A stretch of 64,000 nt of DNA from a bacterium BMS3Abin14 (GCA_002897695.1 BDTG01000028.1:27231-91230); one strand, 5' to 3'; positions 20,251 to 29,010 are shown, counted from the first letter of the stretch. Made by a program: numbers and translations. Notes: generated by a model not told the origin, from the letters alone.

Positions 20251-20787
20251 ATGGCCGACAGGTTCGAGGTAAGACTCAGCGGCGCTGGTGGACAGGGATT
20301 GATCCTTGGCGGTGTCATCCTTGCGGAGGCCGCATCCCTTTTTGAAGGTAAAAACGCTGTTCAAACCCAGTCCTACGGACCCGAAGCCAGGGGCGGCGCC
20401 AGTAAATCTGAGGTCATCCTCTCGGAAGGAGAGGTCGATTATCCCAAGGCCACGGAGATTGATCTCCTTCTATGCCTTACGCAGGAAGCCTGTGATAAAT
20501 ACACCGTCGATCTGAAAGACAATGGTGTTCTTATCACCGATTCCCGCATGGTCCAGGATATTCCCGAAGGGAAATTCAAGGTTTATCAGCTGCCCATAAT
20601 CGATACCGCCAAGGATAAGGTCGGGAAGGTTTTTGTCGCCAACATCGTGGCGCTTGGAGCCATAACCCGCCTGATCGAGCAGGTATCCTTCGATTCGGTT
20701 GAAAAGGCCGTTCTCAACCGGGTGCCGAATGGAACCGAGGACCTGAACAAAAGAGCCCTGAAACTGGGATACGATCTGGTTAATTAA
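20251..20787 (+). CDS. korC: 2-oxoglutarate:ferredoxin oxidoreductase, gamma subunit
   Basis: A 178-residue gamma chain with the family-defining GAGGQGLILGGVILAEAASL at the start and QSYGPEARGGASKSEVILS soon after. AGGAGGTAATATC places ATG 20251. It completes the four-chain KorDABC enzyme and ends the nine-gene operon. The next gene faces it on the other strand 30 bases away, with no obvious terminator between them. Confidence 0.93.
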   Translation: MADRFEVRLSGAGGQGLILGGVILAEAASLFEGKNAVQTQSYGPEARGGASKSEVILSEGEVDYPKATEIDLLLCLTQEACDKYTVDLKDNGVLITDSRMVQDIPEGKFKVYQLPIIDTAKDKVGKVFVANIVALGAITRLIEQVSFDSVEKAVLNRVPNGTEDLNKRALKLGYDLVN

Positions 20788-20817
20788 TCAGGCCTGCGAC
20801 GGGGATCAGACGGAGAG

Positions 20818-21567
20818 TTACCTGAACCTTATGTTGTGCTTTTGAACGGCCTTAACCAGATATTCTATCTCGCCGGGATGGAGGATTCCCTTCTTGACAA
20901 AGAATTCCCCTATGGGCCGCTGGAGCCAACGCTGAAAGCCAAGGACCGCGGAACGCTGGTAGGGAGTCATGTACCCCAGGCGAAGCGCTGAGCCGCCTAT
21001 CCTTTCCCCGAACACTCTTTCCGCTGAGATGATGTGAAGCTCCTCTGAATTAAGAAACTTCCACGTGGCGGCAATATGGCCGAAAGAGGGACGCTGACGT
21101 CTCTGCCAGGTAATGGCCTTGATAAGGGTTCTCCAGGATATGATCCCGGAGTAGTAAAGGTACTGGCCCAGCAGAAGCCTGTTCTCGGGAACCAGACCCT
21201 GCCAGAAATGGTCATGGGTTTTCCCGCCCGTTTCTGATGCCCTGTTTTCGGCCGGGTCTTCGCGGGGGGTGTTGCGGGGCTGAGGATTCGTCCGGTGAAC
21301 AGTCGTGGATAGGTCCTCCGATGACAGGAAAGCCAGAAGGCTGGAGTAGGCCTGAGTTACTGCTATGAAATGTTCGGCCATCTCATTCTCATCCTTGCCC
21401 TGAATTCTGGCCCTGTCCGGATGAAGCTCCAGAGCCTTTCTCCTGAAGGTGACCTTCAGGCCTGAAGGCCCCAGCGTTCGCAGAAACTCATCGGTCACCT
21501 CGACATCGGCGCCGAAAAGCACCCTGAATGCCGAAGTGATCTCCCGGGTATTTAACGCGGTATTCAA
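20818..21567 (-). CDS. J-domain (DnaJ-like) protein
   Basis: A 249-residue protein read leftwards. It begins near TTG 21567, which has GGGAGG 9 bases upstream, and reads LNTREITSAFRVLFGADVEV, then a J-domain-like helix pair with the HPD signature in RRKALELHPDRARIQ (about residues 55-68) and AEHFIAVTQAYSSLLAFL. J-domains stimulate the ATPase of DnaK-type Hsp70s. The C-terminal half (about 140-249) is a second conserved region (LLLGQYLYYSGIISWRTLIK, then PIGEFFVKKGILHPGEIEYL) of unknown role. The frame stays open for about 150 codons upstream, but that part reads through repeats and lacks protein character. Similar J-proteins are familiar from Geobacter-type genomes. Confidence 0.75.
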   Translation of the reverse strand: MNTALNTREITSAFRVLFGADVEVTDEFLRTLGPSGLKVTFRRKALELHPDRARIQGKDENEMAEHFIAVTQAYSSLLAFLSSEDLSTTVHRTNPQPRNTPREDPAENRASETGGKTHDHFWQGLVPENRLLLGQYLYYSGIISWRTLIKAITWQRRQRPSFGHIAATWKFLNSEELHIISAERVFGERIGGSALRLGYMTPYQRSAVLGFQRWLQRPIGEFFVKKGILHPGEIEYLVKAVQKHNIRFR

Positions 21568-22084
21568 GGACCAGAACCTCCCTAAGTCTCCAGCTACAAA
21601 CAGAAGAATCGCTTGCAGGCACAAAAGCGACAACCGCAACTTTACAGTGACGCTATTCTGGGTAATAAACGTGCATGTGTCAAGTGTCTTGAACGTGGTC
21701 CAATGTCCAATGTCCAACGGGGAAAAGCCGGATGTGGTGACACGGAGACACGGAGAAAAACGAAGAGGGGGGATAAGAGCAGGCGGTGGGCTCGATTTAA
21801 CAGGGATGAAGGGGATGAAAACAGGCGATGGGCAGTAAGAGCAAGTTTGTAGTTTGAGGCTTGAGGTTAAAATCTGGCACTGAAACCTTGGTGAAACAGA
21901 CATGGGAGCAAGGGAGTAAGGGCGTATCGAAGCATCGAAGAATCGAAGAATCTCAAACTCGCCTATATTATGTGACAATTGTCTTGTCCGGTTCGACGTG
22001 GTATGCCTCGATCCCAAAAACGACTTTTAAAAAGGGAGACTTTTGGTGTCGGGCAAGCCCATTAATGTCATTATCGGGGACGGG
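21568..22084. other. Gene-free, repeat-rich left flank of the accessory region
   Basis: About 500 bases with no credible gene. The stretch holds three TGTCCAA-type heptamers (21697-21717), a GTGACACGGAGACACGGAG segment, a GCAAGTTTG/GTTTGAGG unit (21841-21868), and a short tandem run of ATCGAAG-like units near 21925-21955. The mix looks like accumulated intergenic repeat debris at an integration hot spot. Confidence 0.6.
21697..21870 (+). repeat. Left copy of the inverted repeat flanking the accessory island
   Basis: AATGTCCAATGTCCAACGGG (from 21702), followed by GGAAAA and, about 115 bases later, GCAAGTTTG and GTTTGAGG. The reverse complement of 29390-29344 reads AATGTCCAACGTCCAACGGG, then GGAA and GCAAGTTTGAGGTTTGAGG. 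The two blocks therefore match in inverted orientation, with one mismatch in the first 23 bases. The left copy carries an extra segment between its two blocks. Confidence 0.7.
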
Positions 22085-22480
22085 GAAAATCCCTCGTCTT
22101 TAGGTGAAGGGAAGGATGTGATAACATAATTATGTCAGATATCGATTGAACGTGAGATAGAGATCCTGTCGGGTAAAGTTGGCAGCGACCATGTTCACGT
22201 TTTTATATCCTGTCGTCCGAGTCATAATATCAGTGTATCAGTCAGGTAGTGCAATGGTTGAAGGGAATCAGTTTCCGGGTGCTTCTTTAAGGAGTTTCCC
22301 CACTTGCGCAAGCAATTTTGGGGTCGTCATTTTTGGGCTCGCGGCTATCTTGCTGTTTCCTCCGGTACCATCACAGATGAGATGATCCAGGAGTATATTG
22401 AAGAGCAAGAAGGGGAGCCGATTCATGATGACAGTCAATTTCCAGTTGACAACCCTTAAACCCATCGCCTTTTAGGCGAG
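22085..22480 (+). mobile_element. Degenerate IS200/IS605-type element with both end hairpins
   Basis: The left end shows a wobble-paired hairpin TCGTCTTTAGGTGA (about 22093-22106). The right end shows a perfect hairpin TCGCCT-TTT-AGGCGA (22465-22479). The two hairpins share the same sequence pattern, as IS200/IS605 ends do. Between them lies a broken Y1 transposase. At about 400 bases it is shorter than a complete tnpA-only element, so part of the 5' gene is missing. The right end lies about 10 bases before the HEPN fragment. Confidence 0.75.
22133..22459 (+). pseudogene. Remnant of IS200-type Y1 (HUH) transposase TnpA
   Basis: Translation gives REIEILSGKVGSDHVHVFIS with the HUH catalytic pair (HVH, codons 22190-22198). 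After a disrupted stretch comes KEFPHLRKQFWGRHFWARGY, followed by TITDEMIQEYIEE and a TAA at 22457-22459. TnpA normally nicks single-stranded DNA at hairpin ends through an active tyrosine. Here the N-terminal quarter is absent, and in-frame stops at about 22235-22250 sit where the LVQWLKG segment moves into another frame and back, so two compensating frameshifts have killed it. The tyrosine-bearing helix seems retained. The element cannot transpose by itself but might be mobilised in trans. Confidence 0.8.
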
Positions 22481-22489
22481 GAGTATCCA

Positions 22490-22985
22490 GTGGAGTCGAG
22501 GCTGCGGACAAACATGCCTCCAGTGAAAGCGAGCTTTCTTGCTATGACTCAAAACCATGCGAAAGATAACAATCAAATGCAGGCCTCGTTTGCGACTTTA
22601 CTGAGTGGGGCGGCTGAGGCCCTTGCAAATTATCTTGACAGGCTATTGCCTTCACTTCTTGATAACTGGTGGAAAAATGCTGTGGTGGACAAGCTGTCTT
22701 TTCAGCAACACCGCGGATCAAACAGAAAGGAATAGTCCACCTCTCATCATTGGATCTTGCTGCCTTGCTTCGGGTGTTGGATCAGAACTGGTACCAGATT
22801 TCAATGAAGATGAATCTATCCCCGGAAGTTCGCCATTTTGTTAAAGAAATGCAGACAGTTCGCAATCGGTGGGCGCACGCCGGCAGTGAAGGATTTCCGG
22901 TCGACGATGTATACCGTGACTTGGACACCCTGCAACGTTTTGCCACAGTCATTGAGGCGGACGAAGCTCTGCTTCAAGAAGTACG
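22490..22985 (+). pseudogene. Swt1-like HEPN module, frameshifted away from the downstream helicase
   Basis: Frame 2 from 22490 reads ATLLSGAAEALANYLDRLLP and DNWWKNAVVDKLSFQQ, then hits TAG at 22733. The homology continues one frame back (from about 22712) as SSLDLAALLRVLDQNWYQI and VKEMQTVRNRWAHAG, then DDVYRDLDTLQRFATVIEAD. RNRWAH (22861-22878) fits the HEPN RNase motif R-x4-H with a polar residue after the Arg. The module resembles the N-terminal Swt1-type HEPN domain of large helicases in defence loci. A second backward step near 22980 is needed to join the helicase frame. Both steps look like single-base deletions. If real, the RNase part is lost; if assembly errors, the gene is one long HEPN-helicase. 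Confidence 0.7.
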
Positions 22986-25949
22986 GTGGAGGGTGAGACG
23001 CAGACATACTACGCATCGCAACTCAAAGCTGAAGACCGGCAGGAAGCCGAGTCCCGATTCTTGCCGTGCGAGGAATTTCATTCCTACCTCACCGCGCTGC
23101 AAATTCGATATCCGGGACTCTCCACGCTCTATTCCTTGAATGCCGCACGAGCCGATTTTATCCCCTATCAGTTCCGGCCCGTCTTGCGGTTTATCAGATC
23201 AGACCGTCCTCGATTGCTGGTCGCCGATGGCGTGGGCGTCGGCAAGACAATCGAAGCGGGTCTGATTCTCCGAGAACTGCAGGCACGACGAGATATACGC
23301 TCGATCCTCATCATATGCCCTCGCCCTCTTGTTACCGAGCGTAAGTGGCAGATTGAGATGAAGCGGTTTGAAGAGCGTTTTATTCATCTTGACGGTGGGA
23401 CGCTCAGGTATTGCATAAACGAAATGGATTTGGAAGGAACCTGGCCAGAGCAGCACCAGCGAGTCATCATCCCATATTCCTTATTCGACGAAGTCCTTCT
23501 CTATGGCTCGGGCTCTGACGGCAAACGAAAGTGCAAAAAGGGGTTGTTGGATTTGGACCCACCCCCTCGCTTCGATCTGGTTATCGTGGATGAGGCGCAC
23601 CACATCCGGAATCAGGATACGTTCAGCCACAAAGCCGTGCGGTTTTTCTGTGACCATGCGGAAGCCGTGGTCTTTCTGACAGCGACGCCGATTCAACTTG
23701 GCAGCCATGACCTCTTTGTTTTGCTGAACACCCTCCGCCCCGACCTTATTATCGACCAAGAGAGCTTTGAGCACATGTCAGAGCCGAATCCGTTTATAAA
23801 CCAAGCGGTCGCATTGGCGCGTGCCCAGGAACCGGACTGGACGACCCAGGCCAATGAAGCTCTCGATCAGGCTGCTGGGACACCCTGGGGACAATCGATT
23901 CTTAAACATAATCCTGAATTCAACCGCATACATACTCTAATTTCGAAAGGCAAAATCGGATTGGAGGAGCGTGTACAGCTGATTACCGACCTCGAGGCGT
24001 TACATACCTTCTCCGGGATAATCAATCGAACGCGACGCCGCGATATCGGGGAGTTCACGATCCGAAATCCGGAAACCGTGGTTGTTGAATTTACCCCCCC
24101 CCAAAAAGAGCTTCATGACGAACTGATTCAAGTCCAGGCGGAGATATTCAGCAGACTTCATGGGGATGTTAACGTCAAGTTCATGATGACAACAATTAGA
24201 CGTCAGGCTGCGAGCTGCCTTTTCGGCCTCGCCCCTTTCCTTGACGAAATTCTCAACCGGCATCTTGATGAATTATCATGGGAGGAGGCCGACAACACCG
24301 AACCAGTTCCACAAAGCGACATCATCGATAGCATCGAATCACGAATTAAAACCATCCTTGAGAAGGCGCGTGCTCTCGATCCGAATGACCCCAAGCTTGA
24401 CGCTCTCCGTAAAGTCATAAGAGACAAGCAGGGTCTGCCAAACAACAAAGTGATGCTTTTTAGCAGTTTTCGGCACACGCTTCACTATCTCTATGAACAT
24501 CTGAACGCAGATAGTTTTCGGGTTGGAATGATTCATGGCGGCACACCTGACGAGGACCGTGTCGATCTTCGTAACCGCTTTGAGATGCAGCGAGATCAGG
24601 ATAACGGTCTCGACGTTCTTCTGTTTTCCGAGATCGGTTGTGAAGGCTTGGACTACCAGTTCTGTGATTGCATTGTGAACTATGACCTGCCCTGGAATCC
24701 GATGCGGATTGAGCAGAGAATAGGACGAATTGACCGCTGGGGGCAGAAAAGTGAAAAGGTGGCTATCTTCAATATGATTACGCCAGGGACTGTGGACGCG
24801 GACATCTATGAACGCTGTCTGGTTCGCATAGGAGTGTTCAATAATGCCCTGGGCGGTAGTGAAGAGATACTTGGTGAAATCAGTCGAGAAATTCGTAATA
24901 TTGCGGATAACTTCTCTCTGAGTGAAGCTGAGCGCGGAGAGCAGTTCCAACAATTAGCGGACAATAAGATCAGGCTAATACAAGAACAGGATGACCTCGA
25001 GCAGAAACAACTTGAGCTATTCGGCATCCGTCTTCCTCAAGACCAAATGAAGCGGGAAATCGAACAGGCGTCGAGTTTCTGGCTGTCTCCCTCTTCAATA
25101 CGAAGGCTCATAACGATTTACCTTCAGCGGGTTTGCGGAAAGGAACAGGAGTTCATACTCGGCGAGAAAGCACTGAAAACGCTTCGGCTTTCGCAAGAAT
25201 CAAGGAGTAGTGTACTACGGGATTTTCAAAGACTACCCCGCCAGAACACGTCCGCGTATCGAGAATGGGAAAACTGGTTGAAGGGTGGCAACCCTCATCT
25301 TCTAATGACCTTCGAGTCCGAGTGCGCTTCGCACCACCCTGAGGCCGTTTTCATTATGCCCCTCCATCCCTTGGTAAAACAGGCGGCCATGGCATTCGAT
25401 GCCAGAAAGCGCGTATTTACAGCCCTGAAGGTTAACAGCAATGATGTCCCGAAAGGCAGATACGAATTCGCCATCTTCCAATGGCAGTTCCATGGCGTTA
25501 GGGAGGATTTGGTCTTGCGGCCTGTTGCTTCCTCGGACGTGGTGACCGAACACCTTCCAGGTCTTGTTGAGAAAGCGGAAGGAGATCCCACTGGAAGGAT
25601 CGACGTCGCAGATCCCGCCATTTGGGATGGTCTGGATGCGCAGCATCACAGGCTGTGGTCTGAAGCACGCAAAAACCATCAACGAAAGACCCAGGAACTG
25701 GCTGAATACCGGAGGGAGAGTTTGACAACGAGCCACAGAGCCCGGATCTCACTTCTTGAAGAACAACTGGGTCAAGCGAGTAATGACAAAATCAGGCGGA
25801 TGCGCCAAGCTCAAATTGCAGCGGCTGAAGCGGATTACGCGCGTCGCATTCAAGAATTGGATATTGCTATGGAACGGGCCGATATTACCGCCCAACCGGT
25901 GGCGTATGGGGTAATCCACATCGATGGAGGGTTGTCGGATGCCGAGTGA
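22986..25949 (+). CDS. SNF2/RapA-like superfamily 2 helicase of a HEPN-helicase defence-type protein
   Basis: 987 residues from GTG 22986, which may be an artificial start because the preceding HEPN module probably belonged to the same polypeptide. Motifs: Walker A GVGVGKT (82-88) in VADGVGVGKTIEAGLILREL, DEAH box (202-205) in VIVDEAHHIRN, motif III LTATPIQ (231-237), and helicase C-terminal motif VI QRIGRIDRWGQ (577-587). A long C-terminal region (about 620-987) has coiled-coil stretches and no recognised nuclease motif. The family translocates on duplex DNA or remodels protein-DNA complexes. Its stop overlaps the next gene by 11 bases. Together with a sacsin-like ATPase this resembles helicase-ATPase defence operons, but no methyltransferase is present. 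Confidence 0.85.
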   Translation: MEGETQTYYASQLKAEDRQEAESRFLPCEEFHSYLTALQIRYPGLSTLYSLNAARADFIPYQFRPVLRFIRSDRPRLLVADGVGVGKTIEAGLILRELQARRDIRSILIICPRPLVTERKWQIEMKRFEERFIHLDGGTLRYCINEMDLEGTWPEQHQRVIIPYSLFDEVLLYGSGSDGKRKCKKGLLDLDPPPRFDLVIVDEAHHIRNQDTFSHKAVRFFCDHAEAVVFLTATPIQLGSHDLFVLLNTLRPDLIIDQESFEHMSEPNPFINQAVALARAQEPDWTTQANEALDQAAGTPWGQSILKHNPEFNRIHTLISKGKIGLEERVQLITDLEALHTFSGIINRTRRRDIGEFTIRNPETVVVEFTPPQKELHDELIQVQAEIFSRLHGDVNVKFMMTTIRRQAASCLFGLAPFLDEILNRHLDELSWEEADNTEPVPQSDIIDSIESRIKTILEKARALDPNDPKLDALRKVIRDKQGLPNNKVMLFSSFRHTLHYLYEHLNADSFRVGMIHGGTPDEDRVDLRNRFEMQRDQDNGLDVLLFSEIGCEGLDYQFCDCIVNYDLPWNPMRIEQRIGRIDRWGQKSEKVAIFNMITPGTVDADIYERCLVRIGVFNNALGGSEEILGEISREIRNIADNFSLSEAERGEQFQQLADNKIRLIQEQDDLEQKQLELFGIRLPQDQMKREIEQASSFWLSPSSIRRLITIYLQRVCGKEQEFILGEKALKTLRLSQESRSSVLRDFQRLPRQNTSAYREWENWLKGGNPHLLMTFESECASHHPEAVFIMPLHPLVKQAAMAFDARKRVFTALKVNSNDVPKGRYEFAIFQWQFHGVREDLVLRPVASSDVVTEHLPGLVEKAEGDPTGRIDVADPAIWDGLDAQHHRLWSEARKNHQRKTQELAEYRRESLTTSHRARISLLEEQLGQASNDKIRRMRQAQIAAAEADYARRIQELDIAMERADITAQPVAYGVIHIDGGLSDAE

Positions 25950-28900
25950 CTACGAACAGATTTGCAAGGATAATATTCGCCGTCGTGGTGAGGAATTTGA
26001 CGACATAGGTCAGCTCATATCAGAACAACTCCACAGTGATCGCACACATTTTATCTACGAGCTTCTTCAAAACGCTGAAGATGCACTAGGGCGTCGCAAG
26101 CGAAACAATCCAGAAAGTGAATTGCCCACCAACGTTAAGTTTCTTCTCTATAAAGATAGAATGGAATTTAGACACTTCGGGGAAAACTTTAACATAGAAG
26201 ATGTAAAAGGCATTTCAAACGTTCTTAAAGGCACCAAGTCCGAAGATAAGACTCAAATTGGAAAATTTGGCATAGGATTTAAGTCAGTATATGCATTTAC
26301 TTCAACACCAGAAATTCACTCTGGAGCCGAACATTTTATTATCGAACGATATATTCGACCTCGAAGCGCTGATAAATTTCCACAAATAGCCAGCGGAGAG
26401 ACAACCTTTGTTTTCCCCTTCAATCATAAAGACCTTTCAAAAGAACAAGCATTTCAGCTCATAGAAGAGAAGCTGAAAAAGATTGGTTCCCGCATCTTAC
26501 TTTTCCTGGGTAACATAACGGAAATTAAATGGAAAATTGAAGACCAAGATGAAGGACTATATCTTAAAGAATCAAAACAGCAAGGCCAGTTCGCCCAAAA
26601 GGTTACTGTGATAGGACAGCACGGAAATGAAAATGAAGAAGAGGAGTGGCTTGTTTTCAGACGACAGATTGAGGCTGGGAATTCATCTTTTGAGAGTTTT
26701 GTTGAAGTAGCATTCAGATTAAAAAATGATGTAAAATTAGAAAGAGAAATTATACAGAAAATTGAATCTTCTCCATTGATTGTTTATTTCCCCACAAAAC
26801 TTGAGACGCGTTTTGGTTTTTTTGTTCATGGTCCTTATGACACTACTGCTTCGCGTTCGGACATTGAAAATAACGAATGGAATAGAAGACTAATCATCGA
26901 AACGGCAGATCTTTTAACCGAAATAGTCTTGCCTTGGTTAAAGGAAAATAGGTTATTAACTCCCAGTTTTCTTGAGGCTCTACCAATCAGACTCGATGTA
27001 TTTCCACAAGATAGCTTATTTCGGCCAATATATGAAAAGGTGCGGGGTGCACTAAGAAATCAAGATTTTCTTCCGACAACAGATGGTAATTACGTTGCCG
27101 GGAAGCGTGCAGTGCTCGCTCGCGCTGAAGACCTTGTGAACTTAATGAGCTCGGAACAACTTTCCTTCCTATTAAGCAAATCGATAAAATTAGAATGGCT
27201 TACAACAGATATAACGGAAAATAAAAAAGATATCCATCGATATTTAGTTGGTTGGAAGCCAGGCTACTACGATACTGGAGAGGAGACAGAATCACTTATT
27301 GTTGCTGAGATTCGCCCACAAGATTTAATTGAAAAACTTACGTCTGATTTCCTAGAGGCGCAAAGTATCACCTGGCTACTTAAATTTTATGCTTTTTGTG
27401 AAAAACGCCCCACACTTATTGACAAGTTAAAAAATAAACCTGTTGTTCGTCTCGAAGAAGGTCCTTATGTTATTCCATTCAAGCAAGACGGTTCTCCTAA
27501 TGCTTACTTGCCACCTGAAAACGATACAGAGTTTCCAGTGGTGTCCAGAAAAATATCTAAAGATGAAAAGGCGCTTGAATTCCTCAAGAAATTAGGGCTC
27601 ACAAAGCCTGATGCAGTTGCTGAAGTGATAGAACATGTTCTTCCCAAATACAGGCAATCTAATCCTGATATCTCAGATGATGAACATCGCCAGGACATAA
27701 AAAAAATCCTAAAGGCTTACGAAACTGACTCTCAAAAAAAGAAGAGAAGACTGATAGAACAGTTACAGGCAACGGAGTTTATTTTTACGGAAACACCCGG
27801 CATAGAAACGACCAGTTTCAGAAGGCCAATTGACGCGTATTTCTGGAGTAATGAGTTGGAAGCATACTTTTCTGGCAGCAACACAGTTGGTTTCGTTAGG
27901 CCAGAATTTTATAATCAGTCCGTCTTGGCGGTTTTCGAAGATCTGGGAGTCACTGATAAGATACGAATACGATGTAAGTCAAAAAATGGTTCAGTGGATT
28001 ACATGCAGCTTGAATATAAGAATTGGCATAGGCGTGGGCTAAGAGGTTTTGATCCAGATATTCAAATAGACGGAATCCAATATGCCATAAAGAATCCATC
28101 AGGTGAAAAGAGCAAAATCATTTGGAACGAAGTAGCGGTAAAGTACAGTCATTGCATTAAGGGCAAAATTATAAGATCAAGCCGGCAAGATTTTTCACTG
28201 AATGCAAGCGTCTACGAAGAAGAGGAATTAACGTCAAATTTTGGCCGATTATTGATGGACACCCCTTGGCTGCCAGATAAGCAAGACAACTTTCATAAAC
28301 CCGCTGAACTCAAGCTCGACGATCTACCGGAATCATTTGTTCGTGATGAAAAACCGGTCAACCAGTTAGGTATGAAGAAAGATGTTGTCGCTAAACTTGC
28401 GGAAGAAGCAGGTATTTCATTAGATAATATCGAAAAGGCCAAGAAAATTGCTGAAGCCTCTCCAGAAGTCAAAGAACAAATTGACTTATTGCTCTCTAAT
28501 TCCAACGAAAAACAGCCGGAATTCCCCCGAAAAGCCTCATCGAATGTTGACCGCCGCAGAAAAAAAACAACTGAAAAATACCATAAGGCACCCAAAAAGA
28601 AATATGAAAAGAAACCTTACAGTAAAAAGGTTACTGAAAATACTATAGATCCCAAAATTTGGCTGAGAGAAACATATACGAACAAAGAAAGGCAGATGAT
28701 TTGCCAAATATGCCAGAATGAAATGCCCTTCAAAAAGAAGGATAGCCAGTATTATTTTGAAGCCGTCGAATTATTGAATGATTTTGATCGCGAGATGGAA
28801 GAGTTTTATATTGCCCTGTGCCCCCTATGTGCGGCTATGTATAACGAATTTGTGAAACATGACAAAGGTGCCATGGAGCCTTTGAAAAACGCGTTGATAA

Positions 28901-29010
28901 ATTCGGACGACGCTGAAGTCCCGCTGCAGCTTGGAGAGCTGGACACAAGTGTCCGGTTTGTCGAGACCCATTATCACGATATACAGACTATTCTCGAGGA
29001 GCGAAAATAA
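25939..29010 (+). CDS. Sacsin-like GHKL ATPase with C-terminal four-cysteine (zinc-finger/HNH-like) domain
   Basis: A 1023-residue protein. The N-terminal Hsp90/histidine-kinase-type ATPase shows the N-box ELLQNAEDAL (41-50), a D/G-box equivalent EFRHFGENFN, and the lid motif GKFGIGFKSVYAF (108-120), as in sacsin-type ATPases. The middle (about 200-830) is large and not recognised. A Lys-rich linker (about 865-905) leads to C922/C925 (CQIC) and C961/C964 (CPLC), a likely zinc site. The gene is visibly AT-richer than its surroundings (AAA, GAA and ATT codons dominate), a sign of transfer. ATG 25939 follows GGAGGG with 7 bases between. No signal peptide, so cytoplasmic. Phage defence is inferred from the helicase partner and mobile surroundings, not shown. 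Confidence 0.8.
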   Translation: MPSDYEQICKDNIRRRGEEFDDIGQLISEQLHSDRTHFIYELLQNAEDALGRRKRNNPESELPTNVKFLLYKDRMEFRHFGENFNIEDVKGISNVLKGTKSEDKTQIGKFGIGFKSVYAFTSTPEIHSGAEHFIIERYIRPRSADKFPQIASGETTFVFPFNHKDLSKEQAFQLIEEKLKKIGSRILLFLGNITEIKWKIEDQDEGLYLKESKQQGQFAQKVTVIGQHGNENEEEEWLVFRRQIEAGNSSFESFVEVAFRLKNDVKLEREIIQKIESSPLIVYFPTKLETRFGFFVHGPYDTTASRSDIENNEWNRRLIIETADLLTEIVLPWLKENRLLTPSFLEALPIRLDVFPQDSLFRPIYEKVRGALRNQDFLPTTDGNYVAGKRAVLARAEDLVNLMSSEQLSFLLSKSIKLEWLTTDITENKKDIHRYLVGWKPGYYDTGEETESLIVAEIRPQDLIEKLTSDFLEAQSITWLLKFYAFCEKRPTLIDKLKNKPVVRLEEGPYVIPFKQDGSPNAYLPPENDTEFPVVSRKISKDEKALEFLKKLGLTKPDAVAEVIEHVLPKYRQSNPDISDDEHRQDIKKILKAYETDSQKKKRRLIEQLQATEFIFTETPGIETTSFRRPIDAYFWSNELEAYFSGSNTVGFVRPEFYNQSVLAVFEDLGVTDKIRIRCKSKNGSVDYMQLEYKNWHRRGLRGFDPDIQIDGIQYAIKNPSGEKSKIIWNEVAVKYSHCIKGKIIRSSRQDFSLNASVYEEEELTSNFGRLLMDTPWLPDKQDNFHKPAELKLDDLPESFVRDEKPVNQLGMKKDVVAKLAEEAGISLDNIEKAKKIAEASPEVKEQIDLLLSNSNEKQPEFPRKASSNVDRRRKKTTEKYHKAPKKKYEKKPYSKKVTENTIDPKIWLRETYTNKERQMICQICQNEMPFKKKDSQYYFEAVELLNDFDREMEEFYIALCPLCAAMYNEFVKHDKGAMEPLKNALINSDDAEVPLQLGELDTSVRFVETHYHDIQTILEERK

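Noticed and set aside
21900-21960. Short ATCGAAG-like tandem units as a CRISPR array
   Set aside because: Units are too short, have no spacers of constant length, and no cas genes are near.
21568-22017. N-terminal extension of the minus-strand J-domain gene up to 22017
   Set aside because: The extra 150 codons read through intergenic repeats (TGTCCAA units and others). TTG 21567 with GGGAGG fits the family start better.
22179-22385. Open frame of 68 codons inside the IS200 remnant as a small gene
   Set aside because: It is an out-of-frame reading of the transposase; the DHVHVF and WGRHFWARGY homology lies in another frame.
22700-22990. Programmed -1 frameshifting to make a HEPN-helicase fusion
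   Set aside because: No X XXY YYZ slippery heptamer or downstream pseudoknot is visible at either step, and two steps in a row would be needed.
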